Origin: an uncultured Bacteroides sp.
GTDB taxonomy: Bacteria > Bacteroidota > Bacteroidia > Bacteroidales > Bacteroidaceae
DNA: 14,690 nucleotides
Direction: 5' to 3'
NCBI GenBank assembly: GCA_900544075.1
Contig: UQTJ01000059.1
Span: 1-14,690 of the forward strand
The notes under the pieces were generated by a model that ran no database searches, had not been told where the DNA came from, and saw only the letters and a program-made list of their open reading frames with translations. A program made the translations under genes and the position numbers. Below, in pieces: positions 1-8,737 of this stretch. Every line of letters starts with the position of its first letter. Position 1 is the first letter of the stretch.

Positions 1-2
1 CA

Positions 3-820
3 ACCGGTATATTCGGCTGTATCCTTTGGACAAAACTGATGGCAGTTCTTCTGCTAGCCATATCCTGTATGGGTACTATCGGAGTCAAGGGTGAAAAGAT
101 AACATGGCAGCGTATATGGGCGGTACTCACTGCCGGAGCGGTTCTCTTTTTCATGAACTGGTGGTTGCTTGACCTGCCTTTTCCGCACGAAGCGATTACT
201 GCCCTATATATGATGACACTCGCAGCCGGTTATTTATGCCTGCTCATGGCGGGACTGTGGATCAGCAGGCTTTACAGACATAACCTGATGGAGGATGTGT
301 TCAATATGGAAAACGAATCCTTCATGCAGGAAACAAGGCTGATGGAGAATGAATATTCGGTTAATCTGCCCACCAGATTCCAATACGGCGGCAAACTCAA
401 TGACGGCTGGATTAACGTGGTCAATCCTTTCCGTGCGACCATCGTATTGGGGACACCGGGCTCCGGTAAATCATACGCAGTGGTGAACAACTATATCAAA
501 CAGATGATTTCCAAAGGTTTCAGTGTCTATATCTATGATTATAAATTCGATGACCTTTCTACCATTGCCTACAATACCTTGTTGCACAATATGGACAAAT
601 ACAAGGTAAAGCCACATTTTTACGTCATCAATTTTGATGATCCGCACCGTTCACACCGCTGCAACCCCATCAATCCGGAGTTCATGACGGACATCTCTGA
701 CGCATACGAAGCAAGCTATACCATCATGTTAAATTTGAATAAGACCTGGATCGAAAAACAGGGTGACTTCTTTGTAGAGTCTCCGATTATCCTGCTGGCA
801 GCTATAATCTGGTATCTGAA
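3..820 (+). CDS. Conjugative coupling protein (TraG/MobC/MocB type), exon 1, N-terminus cut by window edge
   Basis: This is the first exon of a type IV coupling protein, the membrane ATPase that brings the relaxase-DNA complex to the conjugation channel. The frame is open to the left edge, so the true start lies outside; an internal Met at 39 is not a credible start because coding continues upstream of it. Two hydrophobic segments come first (about residues 24-44 and 52-75 counted from the Met at 39), then a soluble ATPase domain with the Walker A motif GTPGSGKS at nt 450-473. The reading frame would run on into the intron and stop at 842, but the recognisable family sequence ends at the codon beginning at 819, where the intron enters. 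Joining 820 to 3310 gives the sequence WYLKIYKNG and restores the frame, leaving about 627 residues in the window. Family assignment is from recalled sequence similarity; the Walker motifs are seen directly. Confidence 0.9.
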
Positions 821-1374
821 GTGCGCCCATAAGGCGGTGTAATAAATATCTATTTAGCAATAGATTAGGTTAGAGTTCTATGAAAATAAGACCTACTGTC
901 ATCCGACTTATCCCAGAGGGAAACCCGAGGGGGAGTGTAGCATGTCGGAGAAGCCATAAGTCAGCCAACTGCCACGCTGCGACTGAATGGCAAGACAGAA
1001 AGACGGACATGAGGATGAAGCCTGAACTGGTTGAACAACAATCCAGTGGCACATACCAGGGCTGTGGCGGAAGGCAGTTACCAACGCCATATCGCATGTA
1101 CCCCAGCAAGTGTTTAGGTTGTATGGGGCAAAGAACTGACTGCGACACGTCTGCAATAAGCAGATTAACGGACGAACGTTGCATCCGACAGTCTGTCATG
1201 CTTGTTATTACACCCGCTAAATGGGGATTGCCTAAACCGAAACGCCGAAAGGCTATAGAAGTCGTTCTTGAATATTCGGCATGGCAACGGAGCTTCCGTA
1301 GTAGTCCGAGCAGGGTAATGCCCTGCACATGGCGAAGGGAAGCAGTTATATAATCAATATAATCAAAGGAAAAT
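821..1374 (+). ncRNA. Group II intron ribozyme, domains I-III and start of IV
   Basis: The 554 nt between the GTGCG end and the intron protein form the ribozyme core. Domain I would hold the exon-binding sequences; the conserved-looking stretch around 1300-1317 (CGTAGTAGTCCGAG) resembles domain III of other bacterial introns. A 157-codon open frame at 880-1353 lies wholly inside this structured RNA, resembles no known protein and is not treated as a gene. Detailed helices were not folded. Confidence 0.8.
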
Positions 1375-3192
1375 GTGAGAGACATTATGAGAAATCCAAA
1401 GAATGTATTGAACAACTTAGTGAAACACAGCAATGTATCGGGCTATAAGTTCGAACGGTTGTATCGTATTCTATTCAATGAACAGATGTTCTATACCGCC
1501 TACCAGCGAATCTATGCCAAACAGGGCAATATGACCGCTGGGACAGACGGCAAGACAGTTGACGAAATGAGTATTCAGAGAATAGAAAATCTAATCTCCA
1601 AGCTTAGAGACGAAAGTTACAAACCCAACCCAGCCAAAAGGGTCTATATCCCTAAGAAGAACGGAAAGAAACGCCCGTTGGGCATCCCGTCTTTTGAAGA
1701 CAAGTTGGTGCAGGAAGTGGCACACATGATACTGGAAGCCATATACGAGGGAAGTTTTGAAAATACCTCACATGGATTCAGACCACGTAGGAGTTGCCAG
1801 ACTGCATTAACCCAAATTCAAGATACGTTTCTCGGAACAAAATGGTTTATAGAGGGGGACATAAAAGGCTTCTTCGACAACATAGACCATAACGTTCTGA
1901 TTGGCATACTCGAAGAACGCATAGCGGACGAGAGGTTCATAAGGCTCATCCGTAAATTTCTGAACGCTGGGTATATTGAAAATTGGAAATACAGACACAC
2001 GTACAGTGGAACTCCGCAAGGCGGCATCATTAGTCCCATACTGGCTAATATTTACCTTGACAAGTTCGACAAGTACATGGAGGAATACGCCCAATCTTTC
2101 AATAAAGGCGCAAGCAGAAGATTGGATAAGGATTACCGTCGGATTAAAGACCGTAAGAACAAGCTGGAAAAGAAACTGAAATCCGAAACCGATACAAAGG
2201 TACGGAAAGACCTTATTGATAAAATCAAAGGGTATTACCGACAGATGCAACAAATGCCTTGTGTCATGGAAATGGATGAAGAGTACAGACGGTTGAAATA
2301 TGTCAGATACGCAGACGATTTCTTGATTGGGGTTGTCGGCAGCCATGAAGAATGCGGGCAAATCAAAGCGAATATCACACAATTCATGAAAGATAAGCTA
2401 AAACTTGAACTGTCGGCAGAGAAAACGCTTATAACCCAAGCACAAGAAAAAGCTAAATTTCTGGGATATGAAATAACCGTACGCAACTCCAAAGCCACCA
2501 AGAGAGATAAGAATGGAGTGCTCAAAAGAATGTTCAACCGCAAGGTTGTACTTCTACTCCCGAGAGAGGTGGTCAAGAACAAGTTGATTGACTACAAAGC
2601 CATGAGGGTTATACAAACCAATGGCAAGGAGGATTGGAAGCCAAAGGCACGCAGTTATATGATGAACTGCAAGCCGGAGGATATTGTAGCCCAATTCAAT
2701 AAGGAGATAAGAGGATTCTACAATTATTACTCGATAGCGAACAATGTATCTACTCTTTGCAAAAGGTTCGGTTATATTATGGAATACAGTATGTACAAAA
2801 GCATCGCCAAAAAGCAAAGCAGCAGTGTACGGAAGATTAAAAAGAAATACTCGAAAGACAAAGACTTTGTAATCAGTTACACGGATGCAAAAGGGCAATG
2901 CAAATGCCGTGTGTTCTATAATGAGGGTTTCAAGAGAAAAGACGCTCAATGTGATGCTAAATGCGACATAATGCCAAACACCAATTTTCTGCCAGCCTCA
3001 AGTCTTGTTGAGAGACTAAAGGCGGAACAGTGCGAGGTATGCGGAGCGCATGGCAAAACGGTGATGCACCATGTTCGTGTCTTGAAAGACTTGACAGGCA
3101 AGAACGAATGGGAACGCATCATGCTCAAAATGCACCGTAAAACATTGGCAGTCTGTCCAGAATGTAATGCTAAAATACATGGCAATGTATAA
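1375..3192 (+). CDS. ltrA: Group II intron-encoded reverse transcriptase/maturase with HNH endonuclease
   Basis: The multifunctional intron protein lies in domain IV. It assists splicing, then nicks the target and copies the intron into DNA. Residues counted from the GTG at 1375: reverse-transcriptase blocks include the GFRPRRS segment (134-140), GDIKGFFDNIDH (161-172, catalytic D162), GTPQGGIISP (212-221) and YADD (312-315, catalytic D314 and D315). The maturase X domain follows at about 435-485. The C-terminus is an HNH endonuclease with CEVC (553-556), HH (565-566) and CPEC (594-597). At about 605 residues nothing is missing or frameshifted. The start is uncertain: GTG at 1375 sits 4 nt after AGGA (1367-1370), and ATG at 1387 is an equally reasonable protein start. 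The gene symbol is used for the family only. Confidence 0.95.
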   Translation: MRDIMRNPKNVLNNLVKHSNVSGYKFERLYRILFNEQMFYTAYQRIYAKQGNMTAGTDGKTVDEMSIQRIENLISKLRDESYKPNPAKRVYIPKKNGKKRPLGIPSFEDKLVQEVAHMILEAIYEGSFENTSHGFRPRRSCQTALTQIQDTFLGTKWFIEGDIKGFFDNIDHNVLIGILEERIADERFIRLIRKFLNAGYIENWKYRHTYSGTPQGGIISPILANIYLDKFDKYMEEYAQSFNKGASRRLDKDYRRIKDRKNKLEKKLKSETDTKVRKDLIDKIKGYYRQMQQMPCVMEMDEEYRRLKYVRYADDFLIGVVGSHEECGQIKANITQFMKDKLKLELSAEKTLITQAQEKAKFLGYEITVRNSKATKRDKNGVLKRMFNRKVVLLLPREVVKNKLIDYKAMRVIQTNGKEDWKPKARSYMMNCKPEDIVAQFNKEIRGFYNYYSIANNVSTLCKRFGYIMEYSMYKSIAKKQSSSVRKIKKKYSKDKDFVISYTDAKGQCKCRVFYNEGFKRKDAQCDAKCDIMPNTNFLPASSLVERLKAEQCEVCGAHGKTVMHHVRVLKDLTGKNEWERIMLKMHRKTLAVCPECNAKIHGNV

Positions 3193-3214
3193 CACTAAGT
3201 TGAATTATAACGGA

Positions 3215-3309
3215 GAGCCGTGTACATGGAGACATGTAAGCACGGTTCGGGGGCAGGCTCTCGGAAACCTACCGCAGAAATGCGGCAAGGCGCCGAGTGC
3301 CGAGCCTAC
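3215..3309 (+). ncRNA. Group II intron domains V and VI with 3' splice site
   Basis: Domain V (3215-3248) pairs GAGCCGTG with CACGGTTC and TACATG with CATGTA around a GAGA tetraloop. A 2-nt AG bulge on the 3' side and the 5' AGC complete the catalytic-core signature. Domain VI (about 3252-3306) pairs GGC-t-CTCGG (3256-3264) with CCGAG-t-GCC (3293-3301) and GGC (3252-3254) with GCC (3304-3306). This leaves A3303 bulged as the branch point, six nt before the splice site after 3309. Confidence 0.92.
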
Positions 3310-4375
3310 AATATACAAAAACGGTATCTATTGCAGTTTTCCTCATGCCGTGGAACTGCTGAACAAACCTTACTCTGATTTGTTTACTATCCTGACATCC
3401 TATCCTGAGTTGGAGAATTACCTCTCCCCTTTCATGGATGCCTGGAAAGGCGGGGCACAAGATCAGTTGCAAGGCCAGATAGCTTCTGCAAAAATTCCGC
3501 TTACCAGAATGATTTCTCCACAGCTGTACTGGGTCATGACAGGTAATGATTTTTCTTTGGACATCAATAATCCGAAGGAGCCTAAAATCCTTTGTGTAGG
3601 CAATAATCCGGACCGACAGAACATCTATTCCGCTGCACTCGGACTGTATAATTCCAGAATCGTCAAGCTGATAAACAAGAAAGGACAGCTTAAAAGCACG
3701 GTCATTATAGATGAGCTTCCAACCATCTATTTCCGAGGACTGGACAACCTGATTGCAACGGCACGTTCCAACAAAGTGGCAGTCTGTCTGGGCTTTCAGG
3801 ATTTCAGCCAGCTTAATCGTGACTACGGTGAAAAGGAAAGCAAGGTAATTCAAAATACAGTCGGCAACATATTCAGCGGTCAGGTGGTAGGTGAAACAGC
3901 TAAGACACTTTCTGAACGCTTCGGAAAGATTTTACAAAAACGTCAGTCAATATCCATCAACCGTCAGGATGTCTCCACATCGATCAACACCCAGCTGGAT
4001 TCCCTGATTCCTGCATCAAAGATTTCCAATCTCTCACAAGGTACGTTTGTCGGTTCCGTATCAGACAATTTCGGTGAGAAAATTGACCAGAAGATTTTTC
4101 ATGCGGAAATTATCGTGGACCATGCCAAAGTAAGTGCGGAAGAGAAGGCTTACAAAAAAATTCCGGTTATCAATTCTTTTAAGGATAATGACGGAAATGA
4201 CATCATGCTCCTACAGATACAACGCAACTATGACCAAATAAAAGCGGATGCCCAGGCCATAATCAACGAGGAGATTGAACGTATCAAGAACGACCCTGAA
4301 CTCTGTGAACGGTTGGGAATAGAGAGCGCGGAAGAGGAGAGAAGAAAAGCCAACGGAATACGGAACGAGAAATAA
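3310..4375 (+). CDS. Conjugative coupling protein (TraG/MobC/MocB type), exon 2
   Basis: This is the C-terminal two thirds of the coupling-protein ATPase. Position 3310 completes the lysine codon begun at 819-820; the frame then reads IYKNGIYCSFPH and continues to a TAA at 4373-4375. The Walker B motif VIIDELPT is encoded around 3700-3722, followed by the TARSNKVAVCLGFQDFSQL region typical of TraG-type ATPases. The open frame technically extends upstream to 3167, but that part is intron and the end of the intron protein. The C-terminal tail after about residue 330 of the exon is charged and helical, as expected for the cytoplasmic end. The gene would be the last of the mobilisation genes on this strand. 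Conjugation should depend on intron splicing, because Walker A and Walker B are on different exons. Confidence 0.92.
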
Positions 4376-4387
4376 ATCCTGAATTGG

Positions 4388-4418
4388 TTTGATTTACAGA
4401 AAACATTCCTTACCTTTG
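4388..4418 (+). promoter_or_regulatory. Bacteroides-type promoter upstream of the structured leader
   Basis: TTTG at 4388-4391 and TACCTTTG at 4411-4418 are separated by 19 nt. This matches the Bacteroidetes primary-sigma consensus (-33 TTTG, -7 TAnnTTTG). It starts just 13 bases after the coupling-protein stop codon. Transcription would begin near 4425. Confidence 0.75.
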
Positions 4419-4424
4419 AGGTTG

Positions 4425-4640
4425 AAATAGAACATAACGGTGGATTACGGGAGGTTTTCCGCCGATTATATACATAAGTCGCAAGACGTCTCGAACAGGA
4501 ATCTGACAAATTCAATAACACAGAGGCTATTGCGTGAGGCTTATGCTATACCTTATAGCATGAGCCCATGCGAATTTCTGTGTTGGGCTTTGTCAGAGCC
4601 TCTGTTCGAAATGAGCATGGGTTTCATGCTTTTTACTTTT
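4425..4640 (+). ncRNA. Candidate structured RNA or attenuator leader
   Basis: The predicted transcript runs from the promoter at 4388-4418 to the terminator ending about 4640, roughly 215 nt. Its core (4491-4609) is a long interrupted hairpin with four stems: TCGAACAG 4491-4498 with 4602-4609; TCTGACAAA 4502-4510 with 4589-4597; AACACAGA 4517-4524 with 4577-4584; and a 13-bp top stem 4538-4550 with 4554-4566 (one G-T pair) closed by a CCT loop. Positions 4562-4571 can alternatively pair with 4615-4624, which would open the terminator stem. The RNA could be a free regulatory RNA or the attenuated leader of the gene at 4654. A DNA-level role of the palindrome is also possible. Confidence 0.6.
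4614..4640 (+). terminator. Intrinsic terminator in front of the DHFR-like gene
   Basis: AGCATG (4614-4619), a GGTTT loop and CATGCT (4625-4630) are followed by a T-rich tract to 4640. It lies 13 nt before the ATG of the next gene and about 215 nt after a strong promoter, so it either ends a small RNA or acts as an attenuator. Confidence 0.65.
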
Positions 4641-4653
4641 AACAGATAGAGGT

Positions 4654-5067
4654 ATGGCAAAAATACAGGTTATCATGCCCGTCACATTGGACGGATTCCT
4701 GCCGGACAAGGACGAGGAACTGATGGAATGGCTCAGAACTGACCGGAACGGCTTCCCTTATTGGGAAGAACGGGCGATATTCAATATGTACCCGCATTAC
4801 GGGATGCTTGATTTGATGGATGCCAAAGAAAGGCACAAAAACAATTGCACTTTCTTTATGAAAGTAGAAGATGGAAAAAGTGCGGAATATGCGGGTGGAA
4901 TTTTTCTTTACCGGCTCGTGGACGAACTGGTTATTTACTTGCTTCCAATATCATATAAAAGTGGGAAAAACATTACCGGAAGAATACAATTGGGACAATG
5001 GTCGCTGCGGGACGCCAAGACATTCCGCAACGATATATGCAGACTGGTGTACCATCTGAAAATATAA
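4654..5067 (+). CDS. DHFR/RibD C-terminal-like small protein of conjugative elements
   Basis: A 137-residue cytoplasmic protein. The N-terminus (IQVIMPVTLDGFLPDKDEEL, residues 4-23) follows the pattern that opens dihydrofolate-reductase-like RibD C-terminal domains (strand, then S/T-LDGF, then an acidic stretch). The segment LVDELVIYLLPISYKSGK (about residues 89-106) resembles the conserved LVDEL...P...G.G strand of the same fold. Similar proteins accompany Bacteroides conjugative elements, from memory. The domain is shorter than usual and no NADPH-binding GG motif is obvious, so an enzymatic role is doubtful. The start ATG follows AGAGG at a short distance. It converges on rteB with only 3 bp between the two stop codons. 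Expression may be set by the leader RNA and terminator just upstream. Confidence 0.7.
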   Translation: MAKIQVIMPVTLDGFLPDKDEELMEWLRTDRNGFPYWEERAIFNMYPHYGMLDLMDAKERHKNNCTFFMKVEDGKSAEYAGGIFLYRLVDELVIYLLPISYKSGKNITGRIQLGQWSLRDAKTFRNDICRLVYHLKI

Positions 5068-5070
5068 TAA

Positions 5071-6354
5071 CTACTTCAATCCAAGTTTTTTCATCTTCTT
5101 ATACAGGGCCGTACGGCTGCAACCAAGTTCTATAGCCGTACGGCTGACATTGCCATGATTTTTATCCAGCAGATTGCATATTCTGTCCTTTTCTTGAATG
5201 ATACAAATTTCCGGATTATTATGGCAAACAACATTGTCCAGTCCAAGATCAACCGCTCCCAACAAGGCTTCGTCGGCTATAAGTACCGCACGTTTGATCC
5301 TCGCACTCAATTCCCGCACATTACCCGGCCAACCATAATACAGCATACACTCTTTGGCCTCTTCCGCAAAGCCTTCATTCGTAACATGAAATCTTCCGGA
5401 ATGTTCCTTTCTGAAGAACTCGGCGAGCGGAAGGATATCTTCCTTGCATTCGGCAAGCGAAGGCTGTACGATTTCCAGTTCGGCCAGACGATAATACAGA
5501 TCCTCACGGAAACGTCCTTCACATACGGCCTTTTTCATATCTTCATTGGTAGCTGAAATAATACGTACATCTGTCCGTTTCACGACATCGCTTCCCACAG
5601 GGTTGAACTCCTTCTCTTGCAGGACACGCAGGAGAAGAACCTGCATGGAATACGGCATGTTGCCTACCTCATCCAGAAACAGGGTTCCCCCATTAGCCGT
5701 TTCAAAATGTCCTTTCCTGTTGGTGACAGCTCCTGTAAAAGCACCTTTGACTGCACCAAAAAATTCCGAAGCCTGCAAGTCATTGGGGATACTTCCGCAG
5801 TTGACGGCGACAAAAGGCTTGTTACGTCTGTCACTGTAACGATGGATCATTTGGGCTATCACTTCCTTACCACTTCCGCTCGGACCGAGTATCATGACCG
5901 AAAGATCTGAAGGAGACACACGACGGGCAAGCGAAGCGGTCTTCCGGGCGGCTTCACTTGTACGCTCTACGAATGAGCGTTCCTTGCGCACAATGACCGG
6001 CTGTTTCAGCAGGCTGTGCATCAGTTCAAGCAACTGTTCCTGATAAACAGGTTTGGGCAGATAATCTTTTGCGCCGAGTTTGACGGCACGGACTGCATCC
6101 GGGAAACAGGCATAATCCGTCATGACAATATAAGGAACCTCCATACCGTTTTTCACCATCCATTCCAGAAGGCTGATTCCATCACCTTCAGGCAGGCGCA
6201 CATCACCCAATACCAGGCTGATTTCATTCTTTTTCAAAATACTGCGTGCCCCAGGTTCATCTATTGCTGTCAGCACTTCATAACCGGCTTTTTGCAACCA
6301 TTTCTCTATCATGCCACAAAGTATTATATTATCTTCAACAATTAATATCTTCAT
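5071..6354 (-). CDS. rteB: RteB-like NtrC-family response regulator
   Basis: A 427-residue sigma-54-dependent transcriptional activator, expected to be phosphorylated by the neighbouring RteA-like kinase and, in CTnDOT-type elements, to switch on excision and transfer genes. Receiver domain residues 1-115: acidic pair E7-D8, phospho-acceptor D51, T79 and K101. AAA+ domain about 125-360: Walker A GPSGSGKE (157-164), GAFTGA (204-209, the sigma-54 contact loop), Walker B LFLDE (225-229), arginine-finger region FREDLYYRL (282-290) and WPGNVREL (342-349). A Fis-type helix-turn-helix fills residues 385-427. All key residues are intact. The start ATG overlaps the 3' end of rteA by 20 nt, which suggests translational coupling. 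Confidence 0.92.
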   Translation of the reverse strand: MKILIVEDNIILCGMIEKWLQKAGYEVLTAIDEPGARSILKKNEISLVLGDVRLPEGDGISLLEWMVKNGMEVPYIVMTDYACFPDAVRAVKLGAKDYLPKPVYQEQLLELMHSLLKQPVIVRKERSFVERTSEAARKTASLARRVSPSDLSVMILGPSGSGKEVIAQMIHRYSDRRNKPFVAVNCGSIPNDLQASEFFGAVKGAFTGAVTNRKGHFETANGGTLFLDEVGNMPYSMQVLLLRVLQEKEFNPVGSDVVKRTDVRIISATNEDMKKAVCEGRFREDLYYRLAELEIVQPSLAECKEDILPLAEFFRKEHSGRFHVTNEGFAEEAKECMLYYGWPGNVRELSARIKRAVLIADEALLGAVDLGLDNVVCHNNPEICIIQEKDRICNLLDKNHGNVSRTAIELGCSRTALYKKMKKLGLK

Positions 6355-8647
6355 GTTTTTTCAATTCATTTCTTGTTTCTTCCATCAAATTTCTGAGCAT
6401 CTCTGTAATCCGTGTAGCATTTTCATGGATAATTTCATCTTTACTGTCTTTACCATGTAGTATTGTTTGGAATTTACGCAGTATATAGCCTTTGCCAAGC
6501 ATTTCCCATACCGGCATCATCCGATGTATGGTTTTCCTCATGTCTTCATGGTCATTTGCCTTGATGGCTGCCTCCAGTTCTTCCAACTCTTTTTCCGACT
6601 CCTTGATGACAAGAGAAAGCATATGTCCGCTGTCATCCGTATTTTCAAGGATATATGAAAAATCAAAACACCCGACATTTGTCGTTCTTGTTTGAGATAT
6701 AACGGATGATAAGAAACTAAGAAGCCCATGAATATTGAATGGCTTATGAAGACATCCGGAAAAACCTTCCTTTTCATAAATCCCGCTGTTCCCGTCACCA
6801 CGGGCCGTCATGACAGCGACAGGAACAGTCCTCGAATTGCCAATATTTGAGTTCCGGAGCAACTTTAATAAGGCAAACCCGTCATTTTCGGGCATTTGCA
6901 CATCGGTAAGCACTATATCATAGTCCGATTGCTCGAGAGCGAGTACAACTTCCTTGACATTCATACAGGTCGTACAGGCAATTCCCTTGCGTCCAAGCAT
7001 GTCCTCTGCGATTTTTAATTGTATCGGGTCATCGTCCACGACAAGTACTTTTTTCGGCAATACGGTTATCGGATTACTATCCGGTTGTTCTTCATCCAAT
7101 AGTTCATTCGTTTCGGGTAAAGGAAATTCAAGTCTGAACACGCTTCCTTTACCTGGTTTGCTTTCCACATTCATTGTTCCATCCAGGACTTTGACCAGTC
7201 CCTTGGTTAGAAAGAGTCCCAGACCGAAACCTTCCGAGTTGACATTCTGTGCGGCACGTTCAAAAGGGGCAAACACTTTTTTCAGTGTTTCCTTGTCCAT
7301 TCCGATGCCGGTATCCCTGATTTCAATTTGTAATTTTCCACTGAAATATTTTGAATGAAAACTGATGGAACCGGATGATGTGAATTTAATGGCATTGGTC
7401 AGCAGGTTGGCCAATACCTGTTCCAACTTGTCCGCATCTCCCTTTACGGTCAATGCTGTATTTTCAAGCACCGGATAAAAAATAAGAGCTTTGGTATTTG
7501 CCTTTCGGGAAAATTCTTCCGAAATCCTCTGTAGAAAACGCTCAAGATGAAAAGGTGTGTCGTTACGCAAATCACCGGCCTCATTGAGCCTGTAAGCATC
7601 CATCAGGTCATTGGTCAGATGAAGAATATGATGACAGGAATACCGGATATCTTCCAAATAGGTTTCACGTTTCTTCTTGTCCCGTGTATCTGAAGCCAAA
7701 TCGGCACAATTATGAATATTGCCGAGTGGACCACGGATGTCATGCGAAACGGTCAGGATGATTCTTTTTCGCATTTCAAGCAGTTCTTCATTTTCACAAA
7801 TTACCTGCTCCAGTTTCGATTTTATCTTGTCTTCTTTACGTAAATCGGAACGGATGACAAGAAATGAAATCAGGAGCAAGACAACGGTAGACACTGTAAC
7901 AACGGAAAACATACGTATGGAAAGGCTCTGCGCTTCTACAATCTTCCGTTCCTTTTCGGCAAATGCAGCCTGCGACTGAATATCTAGATCGTTTATCAAC
8001 CGATTGAGCTGTATATTCAATATACGGTTGCGGGTGCTTAGGCTGTCGGCATAGGCATCCATTTCCGCCGTCTGTTGCTGTTGCAAGTCTATCAGGCTGT
8101 CGCTGAACTGGTGCAGTTCTTTGGCGGACGGAAGTATCTGAACAGTCTTCTTGCCTCCGAACACCCCTGCCAATCCGCTTTTCTTCTGCTTCACCGTACG
8201 GATATGTGTGGCCCGCCTTGCCACTTCAGGCAGATGGTTTATCAAGAGGCTATCCGCCGTGCCTTGTTGCTCCATTGTTTCCATAAGGCGTAGCAGGTGG
8301 TTTTCTTTGTCCGCCAGTAGGGAACGAAGAGTGTCTATCTGCATCGGATGTACATACGTCGTACAATGGGGCTTCAGAGTTTGCAGTAGGCTGTCGGTAT
8401 GTAGGCGCTGTTCTTGGTAATGACGGTAATCCGTCACATTCCAACTGATGACACCTTCCCCCAACAGGGCAAGCTGGGTAATGTGCCGGTGGATGGCACT
8501 GATGTTACGGCGCACATGGCGGATGTCCTCTGCCTCGGTTCTTATTTCCATTACCCGTATACGTTCATGCACCAAAATAACGACCATACTTGTGATGACC
8601 GTCAAAAGAATAATATATCCGAATAGTATCTTACGTTGAATAGTCAT
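6335..8647 (-). CDS. rteA: RteA-like hybrid sensor histidine kinase
   Basis: A 770-residue membrane sensor with all parts of an internal phosphorelay. There is a membrane segment at about residues 8-28, an extracytoplasmic helical sensor region (about 29-243, including a QQQQ stretch at 189-192) and a second membrane segment at about 246-266. HisKA carries H302 in SHDIRGPL; the ATPase domain has N418, DTGIGM (445-450) and GFGLGL (473-478). The receiver has phospho-acceptor D582, T614 and K635. A C-terminal HPt-like helix bundle carries H708 in the sequence TIHRMMPVWEMLG. It is transcribed with rteB from a promoter at 8708-8737. In CTnDOT tetQ precedes rteA in the operon; here there is none, so induction must differ. 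The ligand is unknown. Confidence 0.9.
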   Translation of the reverse strand: MTIQRKILFGYIILLTVITSMVVILVHERIRVMEIRTEAEDIRHVRRNISAIHRHITQLALLGEGVISWNVTDYRHYQEQRLHTDSLLQTLKPHCTTYVHPMQIDTLRSLLADKENHLLRLMETMEQQGTADSLLINHLPEVARRATHIRTVKQKKSGLAGVFGGKKTVQILPSAKELHQFSDSLIDLQQQQTAEMDAYADSLSTRNRILNIQLNRLINDLDIQSQAAFAEKERKIVEAQSLSIRMFSVVTVSTVVLLLISFLVIRSDLRKEDKIKSKLEQVICENEELLEMRKRIILTVSHDIRGPLGNIHNCADLASDTRDKKKRETYLEDIRYSCHHILHLTNDLMDAYRLNEAGDLRNDTPFHLERFLQRISEEFSRKANTKALIFYPVLENTALTVKGDADKLEQVLANLLTNAIKFTSSGSISFHSKYFSGKLQIEIRDTGIGMDKETLKKVFAPFERAAQNVNSEGFGLGLFLTKGLVKVLDGTMNVESKPGKGSVFRLEFPLPETNELLDEEQPDSNPITVLPKKVLVVDDDPIQLKIAEDMLGRKGIACTTCMNVKEVVLALEQSDYDIVLTDVQMPENDGFALLKLLRNSNIGNSRTVPVAVMTARGDGNSGIYEKEGFSGCLHKPFNIHGLLSFLSSVISQTRTTNVGCFDFSYILENTDDSGHMLSLVIKESEKELEELEAAIKANDHEDMRKTIHRMMPVWEMLGKGYILRKFQTILHGKDSKDEIIHENATRITEMLRNLMEETRNELKKHEDINC

Positions 8648-8707
8648 ATATATTGCAAACAGAATATCTCATGCTTTCTTCATTTAGTGTCTTATATTTC
8701 ACCGCCT

Positions 8708-8737
8708 CAAAGTTACGAAAAGAATCCGAAAAACAAA
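8708..8737 (-). promoter_or_regulatory. Promoter of rteA-rteB (copy A of the repeated promoter)
   Basis: Read on the minus strand, TTTG (8734-8737) is followed 18 nt later by TAACTTTG (8708-8715), matching the Bacteroides -33/-7 pattern with a spacer one base short of the usual 19-21. The predicted start is about 55 nt upstream of the rteA ATG. The 48 bp from 8708 rightwards differ at only about six positions from the promoter at 13017-13046. Confidence 0.65.

Larger units (their letters stand above)
821..3309 (+). mobile_element. Full-length group II intron interrupting the coupling-protein gene
   Basis: A 2489-nt group II intron, a ribozyme and retroelement that splices from RNA and moves by target-primed reverse transcription. 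The 5' end is GTGCG at 821, continuing GTGCGCCC as in the lactococcal Ll.LtrB intron. Domain V is a perfect 34-mer at 3215-3248, and domain VI follows with a branch-point candidate A at 3303, seven nt from the end counting itself. The intron ends in AC at 3309. These boundaries restore the coupling-protein reading frame. A possible EBS2 at 1053-1059 (ATACCAG) is complementary to exon positions 809-815. EBS1 is ambiguous: 1113-1117 and 1275-1279 could each pair with 816-820. All RNA and protein parts look intact, so the element is probably active, though this is inference. Confidence 0.93.

Noticed and set aside
880..1353. 157-codon plus-strand open frame and a 187-codon minus-strand frame (870-1433) in the intron
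   Set aside because: Both lie inside the ribozyme domains; sequence is constrained by RNA structure and neither translation resembles a protein family.
3167..3309. Upstream extension of the coupling-protein exon 2 frame
   Set aside because: This is the end of the intron protein plus domains V and VI; the splice junction at 3310 restores family sequence.
4440..4649. 69-codon plus-strand frame in the structured leader
   Set aside because: It runs through both arms of the long hairpin and the terminator, and has no recognisable protein features.
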